Assembly (NCBI RefSeq): GCF_000729995.1
Contig: NZ_JNFG01000030.1
Location: forward strand, 1-64,000
From: Caballeronia sordidicola
Lineage (GTDB): Bacteria > Pseudomonadota > Gammaproteobacteria > Burkholderiales > Burkholderiaceae
Length of the DNA stretch: 64,000 nucleotides
Direction: 5' to 3'
The notes beneath the pieces are model-generated. The model saw nothing but the letters and a program-made list of their open reading frames with translations, was not told the DNA's origin and ran no database searches. Numbering within the stretch: the stretch's first letter is position 1; every line of letters begins with the position of its first letter. Below are positions 25,571 to 35,944 of this stretch, in pieces. The position numbers and the translations under genes were made by a program.

Positions 25571-26168
25571 GCCTGGACTCCTCGGGACCTGCGGGTGGCG
25601 CTTTGACCAGACGGATTGCCTGCTGGTCCGACCCACCCTGGGCCGCCTTGACTGCTGTGCATAACATGCGCCGCGCCCGCGAAAGCCGCGACATCACCGT
25701 CCCCATCGGTATCCCCGCCACCGCGGCCACATCCTTGTAGCTCATGTCTTCCAGCTCACGCAACACGATCACTTCACGATATTCAACCGGCAACGTAGCC
25801 AACGCCCGATGCACGAGTTCGGTCTCGTCCTGACGCACGGCCAGCTTCTCCGGATCTTCGCCGCTTTCATCGGCCCAGCCGGGAAGCTGGTCGTCGACAT
25901 TGAGCGAGTCGTCGTAGGGCGTGGCATCCGCGCGGTTATGTTGCCTGCGCCATTCGGTGAACCACGTGTTGCGCACGATCGCCAGCAGCCAGGCGCGCGG
26001 ATTGTCGCCCTCATAGCCATCGAAGAAACGAAAGGCTCTCAGGAAGGCTTCCTGCACGACGTCGTCGGCGTCCGCGGGACTGCCGCTCAACCAGCGCGCA
26101 AGGTTATACGCCGCGTCAAGATGCGGCAGCATCACCGCGTCGAAGCGATTCGGCGAGTGCTTCGCCAT
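25560..26168 (-). CDS. ECF-type RNA polymerase sigma factor
   Basis: 202 residues. Region 2 (about 12-78) includes ADADDVVQEAFLRAFRFFDG and RAWLLAIVRNTWFTEWRR. Region 4 (about 125-180) includes ALATLPVEYREVIVLRELED and the HTH GIPMGTVMSRLSRARRML. Start ATG 26168 with GGGAGAG 6 bases upstream; a longer frame adds a non-conserved segment. Followed by its anti-sigma gene. It faces a metallophosphoesterase-cupredoxin pair across a region with two matching GGGAATAAA boxes, which suggests autoregulation and control of those genes. Confidence 0.92.
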   Translation of the reverse strand: MAKHSPNRFDAVMLPHLDAAYNLARWLSGSPADADDVVQEAFLRAFRFFDGYEGDNPRAWLLAIVRNTWFTEWRRQHNRADATPYDDSLNVDDQLPGWADESGEDPEKLAVRQDETELVHRALATLPVEYREVIVLRELEDMSYKDVAAVAGIPMGTVMSRLSRARRMLCTAVKAAQGGSDQQAIRLVKAPPAGPEESRRGN

Positions 26169-26329
26169 TGGTACTCTCCCTGGCAACCGGTGTTGCCGTG
26201 GAACGTGCTGAACGTGCGCCACGCGCCAACGCGCATGACGGACCGCCGGTGGGTGTGCAATACCGCGATATTGCACTACCGCACTACAAGACGCCGGCTC
26301 TCAACTGTACTTACTCGCCGGCTTCCTGA

Positions 26330-26377
26330 TTTATTCCCGATTATGCGAGGTTATCGAAAAAATTTACCGGGAATAAA
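26330..26377. promoter_or_regulatory. Divergent ECF promoter-like boxes
   Basis: TTTATTCCCG (26330-26339) and CGGGAATAAA (26368-26377) are an exact inverted pair 28 bases apart, each pointing toward the gene on its side. On both strands 15 bases follow GGGAATAAA before a GT-containing sequence (GTTTGG and GTAAGT), compatible with a -35/-10 pair of an ECF sigma. Assignment to the sigma encoded here is inference. Confidence 0.55.
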
Positions 26378-26464
26378 GCCATGGGCCTCTGAGTTTGGTG
26401 GGCATGGGGAAATGCTTCCCCACCTTGCATCGCTGTTTTGCATACCCACCCACAGGAGCCGATC

Positions 26465-27430
26465 ATGTCAGACCTCGACCGAAAAATCCTATTACCAGAA
26501 TCCCTCACGGAACACGGCGCCAGACGCCGCACAGCACTGACGTGCATGGCATGGGCCGGCGCCGGCATGCTGTGGACAATGAACGGCGGCGTGCCTGGCT
26601 CCAAGCTGATCGGCGGCACCGCGGAGGCAGCCGAAGTCAACCGTCATGCGTTCAGCTTCGTGCAGATCAGCGACAGTCACATCGGCTTCAGCAAGGACCC
26701 GAACCTCGACCCGGCGAGCACCTTGAAGGAAGCCGTCGACAAGATCCGCACGAGCTCGGAGAAGCCGAAGTTCATCATCCATACCGGCGACATCAGCCAC
26801 CTGTCCAAGCCTGACGAATTCGACACCGCCACGCAGATCATCGGGAGCGCCGGGCTCGACGTGCACTACGTACCGGGCGAACACGACGTGCTCGTCGACG
26901 ACGGCGGTTCGTATTTCGAGCGCTTCGCCAAACCCTCGGCCCCGAAGTGGTACAGCTTCGACCAGAACGGGGTGCATTTTATCGGCTTGACCAATGTGCT
27001 GGATCTGCGTGGCGGCGGCCTGGGGTTTCTCGGCGATGAGCAACTGGCGTGGCTGAAGAAAGACCTGCAGGCACGCACGAGCAGCACGCCGATTGTCGTG
27101 TTCGCGCATATCCCCCTCTGGTCTTTGTATCCGCAATGGGGCTGGGGAACGGACGACAGCGCGCAGGCGCTGAGCATGATGAAGCGCTTCGGTTCGGTCA
27201 CGGTGCTTAACGGCCATGTGCATCAGGTCGCGCAAAAAGTTGAAGGCGAGATCAGCTTTTACTCCGCGTTGTCGACCGCATTTCCGCAACCCGCGCCGGG
27301 CACCGCGGCAGGTCCCGGTCCGATGAAAGTTCCTGCCGATACGCTGCGCAAGATGCTGGGTGTGCGTTCGGTCAACTATATCCCGGGCAAGACCGAGCTG
27401 GCCGTTGTCGATTCACGGCTCAGCGCATGA
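26465..27430 (+). CDS. Exported calcineurin-like metallophosphoesterase
   Basis: 321 residues. N-terminus GARRRTALTCMAWAGAGM is Tat-like, so a periplasmic location is likely. Metal-binding blocks in order: DSH (70-72), GD (108-109, in HTGDISH), GEHD (138-141), His215 in FAHIPLW, and GHVH (250-253). The usual GNHD/E block reads GEHD here, so the bridging Asn is replaced by Glu. Start ATG 26465 with AGGAG 7 bases upstream. It is followed 30 bases later by a cupredoxin and faces the ECF sigma operon, so an envelope-stress or redox-related role is inferred. Confidence 0.85.
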   Translation: MSDLDRKILLPESLTEHGARRRTALTCMAWAGAGMLWTMNGGVPGSKLIGGTAEAAEVNRHAFSFVQISDSHIGFSKDPNLDPASTLKEAVDKIRTSSEKPKFIIHTGDISHLSKPDEFDTATQIIGSAGLDVHYVPGEHDVLVDDGGSYFERFAKPSAPKWYSFDQNGVHFIGLTNVLDLRGGGLGFLGDEQLAWLKKDLQARTSSTPIVVFAHIPLWSLYPQWGWGTDDSAQALSMMKRFGSVTVLNGHVHQVAQKVEGEISFYSALSTAFPQPAPGTAAGPGPMKVPADTLRKMLGVRSVNYIPGKTELAVVDSRLSA

Positions 27431-27460
27431 GCGCCAACTTGAACCAAGCGGAGAATGATG

Positions 27461-27832
27461 ATGGCAATACTTGACTATCGGCGTGCACGGCTGGCCAAGA
27501 CGCTCTCTAAAACAATGGCTGCACTTTGCCTCGCAACGACGCTGGCGGCCCCGCCAGCCTTCGCGGCCCAGGCTACGCCGGCGACCACCGTAGTGATCGA
27601 CAATTTTTCGTTTAGTCCTGCTCAGTTATCCGTTGCAGCAGGGTCGACCGTGACGTGGGAAAACCATGACGATATGCCCCATACCATCGTCAACGATGCA
27701 ACGCCGCGCGAATTCAAATCGGCGCCGCTCGATTCCGGGGAGAACTTTTCACAGACGTTTTCGAAACCCGGCACGTACAAGTATTTCTGTTCGATCCATC
27801 CGCACATGACGGGCACGATCGTCGTGAAATAA
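27461..27832 (+). CDS. Periplasmic cupredoxin (amicyanin/plastocyanin type)
   Basis: 123 residues. After a signal peptide ending near AFA, the blue-copper fold shows all four type 1 ligands: His74 (DMPHTIV), Cys110 and His113 (FCSIHP), and Met116 (HPHMTG). Three ATGs are consecutive at 27455-27463; the third sits 7 bases after GCGGAG and is preferred. Probably co-transcribed with the metallophosphoesterase and acts as a periplasmic electron carrier or copper binder. Converges with galM 5 bases downstream. Confidence 0.9.
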   Translation: MAILDYRRARLAKTLSKTMAALCLATTLAAPPAFAAQATPATTVVIDNFSFSPAQLSVAAGSTVTWENHDDMPHTIVNDATPREFKSAPLDSGENFSQTFSKPGTYKYFCSIHPHMTGTIVVK

Positions 27833-27837
27833 AGCGC

Positions 27838-28926
27838 TTATTGCTGCAAGCCGAGCCGATACCACGTCACCTGCCGGTACGGTTCACCGGGGCGCACGAT
27901 CACGCTGCCCGCGTCCGCCATGTTGACCTGGTTAGGAAACGCGCCGGCCTGGAGACACAGGCCGGCGTGTTTGCCGTAACGCCGTCCATGCCGTCCCACG
28001 ATGCCATCCAGATGATTGCCGGTATAGAACTGCACGCCGGGCGCGTTGGTTCCCATCGTCAATTCGCGGCCGCTGCCGGGGTCGTAAAGCCGCACGACGG
28101 GTTTGAGCGTCTTACCGTTTTCACCCACGACATAACAATGATCGAAGCCGCCGGCACGCGCGAGCTGATCGTGCGGCCAGTCGAGCCGCGCACCCAGCGG
28201 AGCGCTTGCGCGGAAGTCGAACGCATGGCCCGCGACCTGCGCGCGGCCTTCGGGGATCAGCGCAGCATCGACTTCGAAGAACGTGTCGGCATCGATGGAA
28301 ATCACGTGGCCGCGGATATCGGCGGTTTCGTCGCCGGACAGGTTGAAGCACGCGTGGTTTGTCAGGTTGAGCGGCGTAGGCGCATCCGTTACAGCTTCGT
28401 ACGCGAGCGTCAGCGTGCCGTCGTCGTCGAGCGTGTAGCGCAATGTGGTCGACACATTACCGGGGAACCCCGCGTCGCCCTCCGGCGACTCATGCGTGAG
28501 GACCAGTCCGCCGTCCACTTCCTGCGCGTCCCATAGTGCGCGATGAAAGCCTGCCGTACCGCCGTGAAGCAGGTTGTCGCCCTCGTTACGGTCAAGCGAA
28601 TACGCGACATTGTCGAGCGCAAAGCGCGCGTTCTCGATGCGGTTTGCCCAGCGTCCGATCACGCCGCCCAGATAAGCATGGCCGGCGAAATATTCAGCGG
28701 GCGTATCGTGACCCAGCAGGACATCGGCCACGCGTCCCGTGCGATCGGCGGTATTCCACGAGACCAGCGTTGCACCGAGATCGCTGATGGCGACGCGCAT
28801 GCCGTGCACATTACGCAGCGTGAATAGGCGCGCCACGTCGCCGCCGGGCAACTCACCCCAGCGTTCGACACTGACGCGCACGGAGCCTGGGCGGAGAGGG
28901 GTGGGCATATCGGCGAGGTTCATCAA
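27838..28926 (-). CDS. galM: Aldose 1-epimerase (mutarotase) family protein
   Basis: 362 residues, full-length GalM fold. Family blocks include LGGVIGRWANRIENARF and LLHGGTAGFHRALWDA; NLTNHACFNLSGD supplies the catalytic acid histidine. The segment where other GalM proteins have CLETQ, with the catalytic base Glu, reads CLQAGAFPN here, so glutamine stands in its place. The gene is on the minus strand directly after xylR (gap 9 bases) in a xylose locus. Interconversion of xylose anomers would fit, but the substitution makes activity uncertain. Confidence 0.8.
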   Translation of the reverse strand: MMNLADMPTPLRPGSVRVSVERWGELPGGDVARLFTLRNVHGMRVAISDLGATLVSWNTADRTGRVADVLLGHDTPAEYFAGHAYLGGVIGRWANRIENARFALDNVAYSLDRNEGDNLLHGGTAGFHRALWDAQEVDGGLVLTHESPEGDAGFPGNVSTTLRYTLDDDGTLTLAYEAVTDAPTPLNLTNHACFNLSGDETADIRGHVISIDADTFFEVDAALIPEGRAQVAGHAFDFRASAPLGARLDWPHDQLARAGGFDHCYVVGENGKTLKPVVRLYDPGSGRELTMGTNAPGVQFYTGNHLDGIVGRHGRRYGKHAGLCLQAGAFPNQVNMADAGSVIVRPGEPYRQVTWYRLGLQQ

Positions 28927-28935
28927 GAGCGTGGA

Positions 28936-30144
28936 TCAGCCTGGTTGTTCGCAGGACGCGACCGGCAGGCGCTCCTGGTATTCGCGCGGCGTACAGTCCA
29001 GCTCGCGGCGGAACACGGCGTACATGTATTGCAGCGATGTGAAGCCGCAGCGGATAGCGACTTCGGCGCTGGATAAATCGTGACGCGCGAGGAGTTGCTT
29101 GGCGATATCGAGTTTGTGATTCAGGATCTCCTGATGCACGGTGCAACCGAGTTCGCGGCGGAAGTGATCCTCCAGCGACGAGCGCGACACACCCACGTAG
29201 TCGGCCACTTGTTCGGTCTTGATGCCCTGGCACCCGTATTGCCGGATGTAGTGGCGCGCACGCATGACATAGGGACTCGACACCGGTTGATGACGCGTGG
29301 ATTCAAGCACGTTGATGCCTACCGGCGGCACGAGGATGCGCCTGCCGTGAAAGCGCGCGCCGCCCAGCATCTGGTGCAGCAGATGCGCGGCTGTTCGGCC
29401 CATTTCCTCGGTTCCCTGGATCACGGAAGACAGCGGAATGCGGGTGAGCGAGCGTGTCAGCGGATCGTTGTCTATGCCGATGATGGCCACTTGCTCAGGC
29501 ACGGCAATACCCGAGATCAGGCACGCCTGCAGCAGATGCCGCGCGCGGGCATCGGTCACGGCGATCACGCCCACGGGCTTCGGCAAGCTCTCGAGCCATG
29601 AGGTCAGTTGTGCGCTTGCCTGGCTCCAGACCGGTGCACTGGTCGGCAGGCCGCGATGAATATCTGCTTCCAGTCCATCGGCTGCGAGCAGCGCCTTGAA
29701 GGCCAGTTCACGTTCTTGCGCCCAACGGTTTTCGGGCGATTCAGGGAGGCTGTAAAGCGCAAAACGCTGCAAGCCCGCGCCGATCAGATGCGTGTACGCG
29801 AGCGATATCAGCTTCGCATTGTCGGTTGCGATATAAGGCAGCTTGGCTGGGTAACACGCCGGGTCCGCATAAGACGAACCCACCGCGACCACGGGCAGTT
29901 GCGAATCGCCGAGTGCTTCGGCCATCTCCGGATCGTCGAAATCCGCGATGATGCCGTCGCCTTCGAAGCGTTCGATGCCGTTGAGCCGGCAGCGGAAATC
30001 TTCCTCCAGGAAGAGGTCCCATGCGACGCGCGTGGACAGCAAATAATTGCCTATGCCGGTAATGACCCCGCGGTCATACACCTTGTTCGCGTTGAACAGC
30101 AGCGCGATCCGGTGCGAAGCCTGTGCTGTCTGTGGTCGAGTCAT
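28936..30144 (-). CDS. xylR: Xylose operon regulator (AraC-type with LacI-like sensor)
   Basis: 402 residues, close to E. coli XylR (about 392). The N-terminal periplasmic-binding-like domain (RIALLFNANKVYDRGVITGI) senses sugar. The C-terminal AraC-type double HTH (about 300-395) contains VADYVGVSRSSLEDHFRREL and CGFTSLQYMYAVFRREL. Start ATG 30144 with GGAG just upstream; a longer frame to 30273 is not conserved. Divergent from xylA and probably activates xylA and xylFGH in the presence of xylose. Confidence 0.9.
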   Translation of the reverse strand: MTRPQTAQASHRIALLFNANKVYDRGVITGIGNYLLSTRVAWDLFLEEDFRCRLNGIERFEGDGIIADFDDPEMAEALGDSQLPVVAVGSSYADPACYPAKLPYIATDNAKLISLAYTHLIGAGLQRFALYSLPESPENRWAQERELAFKALLAADGLEADIHRGLPTSAPVWSQASAQLTSWLESLPKPVGVIAVTDARARHLLQACLISGIAVPEQVAIIGIDNDPLTRSLTRIPLSSVIQGTEEMGRTAAHLLHQMLGGARFHGRRILVPPVGINVLESTRHQPVSSPYVMRARHYIRQYGCQGIKTEQVADYVGVSRSSLEDHFRRELGCTVHQEILNHKLDIAKQLLARHDLSSAEVAIRCGFTSLQYMYAVFRRELDCTPREYQERLPVASCEQPG

Positions 30145-30321
30145 CGAACTCCGGACGGATGCATGCCGCAGTGCCGCGACATGCCCATCGTCTCCGTTGC
30201 AGCGCAATATGCGCCTGTTTTTTTCACGCGTCTTTTTAGCGTTTGCTGATTCTAGGCCCGCGCGTGAAGCCACCGCTAGCCCGATTATGACCTACCTGAA
30301 GAAACACCATGAGCGCTGGCG

Positions 30322-30349
30322 GATTTCGCAATTGCTCGTTGCGCAACGA
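30322..30349. promoter_or_regulatory. Candidate XylR site upstream of xylA
   Basis: GATTTCGCAATTGC (30322-30335) is repeated exactly before xylF (31766-31779). Immediately after it lies the perfect palindrome TCGTTGCGCAACGA (30336-30349). The pair sits 41-68 bases before the xylA start, suitable for activation. XylR binding is inference. Confidence 0.6.
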
Positions 30350-30389
30350 AGCTGGCAGCATGGTGTCACATTAAAAGGAAGGAGACGCC

Positions 30390-31706
30390 ATGTCATATTT
30401 CGAACATTTGCCGGCCGTGCGTTATGAAGGCCCGGAGTCAGACAATCCTTTTGCTTTCCGTCATTACGATCGCGACAAGCTGGTCCTCGGCAAGCGCATG
30501 GAAGATCACTTGCGCCTCGCCGTCTGTTACTGGCATACCTTCGTATGGCCCGGCGTCGACATGTTCGGGCAGGGCACTTTCCACCGGCCGTGGCAGCAAC
30601 CCGGCGACGCAATAGAACGCGCCCACGTGAAAGCCGACTCGGCGTTCGAATTCTTCTCGAAACTGGGCGCGCCGTATTACACCTTCCATGACACCGACGT
30701 GTCACCTGAAGGCGACAGCATCAAGCATTACGTCAACAACTTCAAAGGCGTCACGGACTATCTGGCGGCCAAGCAGGAACAAACGGGTATCAAGCTGCTG
30801 TGGGGCACGGCCAACCTGTTCTCGCACCCGCGTTACGCAGCGGGAGCCGCGACCAATCCGAACCCGGAAGTGTTTGCGTTCGCGGCTACGCAGGTGTTCC
30901 AGGCACTTGAAGCCACGCATCGGCTTGGTGGTGAAAACTATGTGTTGTGGGGCGGCCGCGAGGGTTATGACACGCTGCTGAACACCGATCTCAAGCGCGA
31001 ACGCGATCAGCTTGGGCGCTTCCTCAATATGGTGGTGGAGCACAAGCACAAGACGGGTTTCAAAGGCGCGTTGCTGATCGAGCCGAAACCGCAGGAGCCG
31101 ACCAAGCACCAGTACGACTACGACGTGGCGACGGTCCATGGTTTTCTCGCGCAGTTCGGTTTGCAAAATGAAATCCGCGTGAACATTGAGGCGAATCATG
31201 CAACGCTCGCGGGACATTCATTCCACCACGAGATTGCGACGGCGTACGCGCTTGGCATCTTCGGTAGCGTCGATGCGAATCGCGGCGATCCGCAAAACGG
31301 CTGGGACACCGACCAGTTTCCGAACAGCGTTGAAGAGCTGACGCTGGCGCTGTATGAAATCCTGCGACATGGCGGCTTCAGCACCGGCGGCATGAACTTC
31401 GATGCGAAAGTGCGCCGTCAGAGCGTGGCGCCCGAGGACCTGTTCTTCGGGCATATAGGCGCAATCGACGTGATAGCCATCGCGCTTGAACGGGCAGCCA
31501 CGCTGGTCGAGAATGACAAGCTCGCCGAGTTCAAGACCCAGCGTTACGCGGGCTGGGACACGGAATTTGGCCGCAAGATCCTCTCGGGCGGTTACTCTCT
31601 GGAGTCGCTCGCTATCGATGCGCTTGGACGTCGCGTTAACCCGCAGCATGTGAGCGGACAACAAGAGCAGCTCGAAAATATCGTGAACAGGGCGATTTAT
31701 AAGTGA
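30390..31706 (+). CDS. xylA: Xylose isomerase
   Basis: 438 residues. Converts D-xylose to D-xylulose in the cytoplasm. The catalytic and metal-binding blocks are TFHDTDVSPEGD, YVLWGGREGYDTLLNTD, LLIEPKPQEPTKHQYDYD, and NIEANHATLAGH. Length matches the long type II isomerases (about 440). AAGGAAGGAG stands right before ATG 30390. Divergent from xylR. The transporter genes xylFGH follow on the same strand, but after a 264-base gap that carries its own candidate XylR site. Confidence 0.97.
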   Translation: MSYFEHLPAVRYEGPESDNPFAFRHYDRDKLVLGKRMEDHLRLAVCYWHTFVWPGVDMFGQGTFHRPWQQPGDAIERAHVKADSAFEFFSKLGAPYYTFHDTDVSPEGDSIKHYVNNFKGVTDYLAAKQEQTGIKLLWGTANLFSHPRYAAGAATNPNPEVFAFAATQVFQALEATHRLGGENYVLWGGREGYDTLLNTDLKRERDQLGRFLNMVVEHKHKTGFKGALLIEPKPQEPTKHQYDYDVATVHGFLAQFGLQNEIRVNIEANHATLAGHSFHHEIATAYALGIFGSVDANRGDPQNGWDTDQFPNSVEELTLALYEILRHGGFSTGGMNFDAKVRRQSVAPEDLFFGHIGAIDVIAIALERAATLVENDKLAEFKTQRYAGWDTEFGRKILSGGYSLESLAIDALGRRVNPQHVSGQQEQLENIVNRAIYK

Positions 31707-31765
31707 TGCGCGGGCTTGGCAAAATGATCAGGAAACCGCATCGAAAATCATTAAGCGGCCCGGCT

Positions 31766-31779
31766 GATTTCGCAATTGC
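31766..31779 (+). promoter_or_regulatory. Candidate XylR site upstream of xylF
   Basis: Exact copy of the 14-base GATTTCGCAATTGC found before xylA, about 190 bases upstream of xylF. Two identical 14-mers in the same regulon are unlikely by chance. It implies a separate xylFGH promoter in the xylA-xylF gap. Confidence 0.6.
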
Positions 31780-31970
31780 GTGCAAGACGAATAAGGGCTC
31801 AAGCTAACGAAAAACCTGAGAGACCGCCAACCGCAAAACCGACGACCGCGAACATCGATTCGCGGCGCAAGCAGTAGATTCCGCCGACGTCTCCTCTCTC
31901 GCCTATGCGTTGCCTCGACCGGCCGCGCAGGGAGACGCATCGGCTAGTCAACCATAAAGAGGAGTGAGAC

Positions 31971-32999
31971 ATGAAGTTTGCAAAACGCCGTGCCGTACTG
32001 GGATCGCTAGTCTGTGGAGCGATGTTCGCCAGTTTGACCGTGCTTCCTACGCTGGCTCATGCGAGCAAGGACAAGCCTGAAATTGGCTTCTGTATTGACG
32101 ACCTCCGGGTCGAGCGCTGGTCGCGCGACCGGGATTATTTCGTCGCTGCCGCCACAAAGCTGGGCGCCAAGGTGTCCGTGCAATCCGCTGACGCCAGCGA
32201 AGAACGGCAGATATCGCAGATTGAAAACCTGATCTCGCGGGGCGTCGATGTCATCGTGATCGTGCCGTTCAATTCGAAAACCCTCGGCAATGTAGTCGCC
32301 GAAGCGAAGAAGGCGGGCATCAAGGTGGTGTCGTACGACCGCCTGATCCTCGATGCCGATGTGGACGCCTACATCTCCTTCGATAACGAAAAGGTCGGTG
32401 AAATGCAGGCGCAAGGCGTGTTCAATGCGCAGCCCAAGGGTAACTACTTCATGCTCGGCGGCTCACCGACCGACAACAACGCGAAGATGCTGCGTGAAGG
32501 GCAATTGAAGATCCTGAAACCGGCCATCGATCGCGGCGACATCAAGATTGTCGGTCAGCAATGGGTGCCGGAATGGAGCGCTGCAACCGCGCTGCGCATC
32601 ACCGAAGACGCGCTGACCGCGAACAACAACAAGATCGACGCCATTGTGGCGTCCAATGACGGCACGGCCGGTGGCGCCATCCAGGCGCTGGCCGCGCAAC
32701 ACCTCGCGGGCAAGGTGCCTATCTCCGGCCAGGACGCTGACCTTGCAGCGGTCAAGCGGGTGATGGATGGCACGCAGACCATGACCGTCTATAAACCGCT
32801 GAAGCTGATTGCGGGCGAAGCGGCCAAACTGGCGGTGGACCTGGCGAAAGGGCAGCAACCGGCCTATAACGCGAAATACGACAACGGCATGAAGCAGGTC
32901 AACACCGTGTTGCTGCAGCCGACGCTCCTGACCAAGAGCAATGTCGATACCGTGGTGAAGGACGGCTTCTATACGCAGGCCCAGTTGGCAGGGAATTAA
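31971..32999 (+). CDS. xylF: D-xylose ABC transporter, periplasmic binding protein
   Basis: 342 residues with a signal peptide (cleavage near AHA-S). The sugar-binding fold reads IGFCIDDLRVERWSRDRDYF at the mature N-terminus, the typical XylF start. YDRLILDADVDAYISFDNE and QWVPEWSAATALRITEDAL follow. Ribosome-binding site AGAGGAG precedes ATG 31971. First gene of the xylFGH unit. Confidence 0.95.
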   Translation: MKFAKRRAVLGSLVCGAMFASLTVLPTLAHASKDKPEIGFCIDDLRVERWSRDRDYFVAAATKLGAKVSVQSADASEERQISQIENLISRGVDVIVIVPFNSKTLGNVVAEAKKAGIKVVSYDRLILDADVDAYISFDNEKVGEMQAQGVFNAQPKGNYFMLGGSPTDNNAKMLREGQLKILKPAIDRGDIKIVGQQWVPEWSAATALRITEDALTANNNKIDAIVASNDGTAGGAIQALAAQHLAGKVPISGQDADLAAVKRVMDGTQTMTVYKPLKLIAGEAAKLAVDLAKGQQPAYNAKYDNGMKQVNTVLLQPTLLTKSNVDTVVKDGFYTQAQLAGN

Positions 33000-33022
33000 C
33001 CACTCTGCCGGCGTCATGCCGG

Positions 33023-33057
33023 GCGTGAGGGCCGCAGGGGTTCAGGGGCCTTCACGC
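33023..33057 (+). other. Stem-loop in the xylF-xylG gap
   Basis: GCGTGAGGGCC (33023-33033) pairs along 11 bases, one G-U, with GGCCTTCACGC (33047-33057). A stable hairpin between a binding-protein gene and its transporter genes usually protects or partly terminates the upstream message, raising the amount of binding protein. Confidence 0.65.
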
Positions 33058-33084
33058 TGATTCACTGTCCAGGATAAAAACCGC

Positions 33085-34637
<1,553 letters not shown>

Positions 34638-34641
<4 letters not shown>

Positions 34642-35837
34642 CACCTGACGTCACCTCGTCGCCCAAACGCAGCGCCGCCGGCGGCGCGAGCACCACCTCC
34701 GGCCAGCGCTTCAAGCAGCTTTTCACGCGATACAAGCTGCTCGCGCTGCTGCTGGCGGTCACCGTTATCTGGATCTTCTTTTCCTTCCTCACCGATGGCG
34801 CGTTCGTCACGCCACGCAATCTGTCGAACCTGCTGCGGCAGATGTCGATCACCGGCATGCTCGCGTGCGGCATGGTGTTTGTAATCATCTCGGGCGAGAT
34901 CGATTTGTCGGTTGGATCGTTGCTCGGATTGCTCGGCGGCGTGGCCGCTATTCTGGACGTCTCGCATCACTGGCCGATCCAGTTCACCGTGCCGGCGGTG
35001 ATGCTGCTCGGCATCGCGATCGGCATGTTCAATGGCTGGTGGTCGACTTATCTGAGGGTGCCGTCGTTCATCGTCGGGCTTGGCGGCATGCTCGCGTATC
35101 GGGGTGTACTGCTGGGCGTGACCGGCGGTTCGACCATCGCGCCTGTCTCCAGCAACCTGGTGTTCATCGGCCAGGGATATTTGCCACGCATGGCGGGTAA
35201 TGCGCTTGCAGTCGTACTGTTTGCGTTGCTGGTCATGCTGACCGTGCGTCAGCGGCAGAACCATCTGCGTTACAACTTGCCTGTCGTGCCGCTATGGCAG
35301 GACGGCGTGAAGATCGTGGCGGCGGGGTTGGTGCTGGTGGCGTTCGTGATGACGCTGAATCAGTACGGCGGTATTCCCGTACCTGTATTGCTGCTGCTGG
35401 CGTTGCTCGGTATTTTCACCTATATCGCAACTCAGACTGTGTTCGGCCGGCGCATTTATGCGGTTGGTTCAAACCTCGAAGCAACGCGTTTGTCGGGCGT
35501 GAATACGAACCGCGTGAAGCTGATGATCTTCGCGTTGATGGGCCTGATGTGCGCGCTTGCCGGACTGGTCAACACGGCGCGGCTGGCAGCGGGTTCTCCA
35601 TCGGCGGGAACGATGGGCGAGCTTGATGCCATTGCCGCGTGCTTCATTGGCGGGACGTCCATGCGCGGTGGTTCGGGGACCGTCTATGGCGCATTGATCG
35701 GGGCGCTGGTGATGGCGAGCCTGGACAACGGCATGTCGATGCTCGATGTCGATTCGTATTGGCAGATGATCGTAAAGGGCGGCATTCTTGTGCTCGCGGT
35801 ATGGATCGATGTCGTGTCGGGCTCTAATCAGCGTTAG
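34638..35837 (+). CDS. xylH: D-xylose ABC transporter, permease
   Basis: 399 residues, about ten to twelve membrane helices, in the BPD_transp_2 (CUT2) family. The EAA-like block GSNLEATRLSGVNTNRVKLM and the early MVFVIISGEIDLSVGSLLGL are diagnostic. The start overlaps the xylG stop, indicating coupling. With XylF and XylG it forms the inner-membrane xylose importer. No xylulokinase gene follows, so xylB must be elsewhere. Confidence 0.95.
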
Positions 35838-35944
35838 TGTTAGTGTCAGGGTCAGGGTTTCCTCGGACGGTGCTTCGGGCGCTCTAGTGTCATAAAACTA
35901 GGCGCATAATCCGAGCACCGAACGCGAAAGATCCGGGAGACGAC

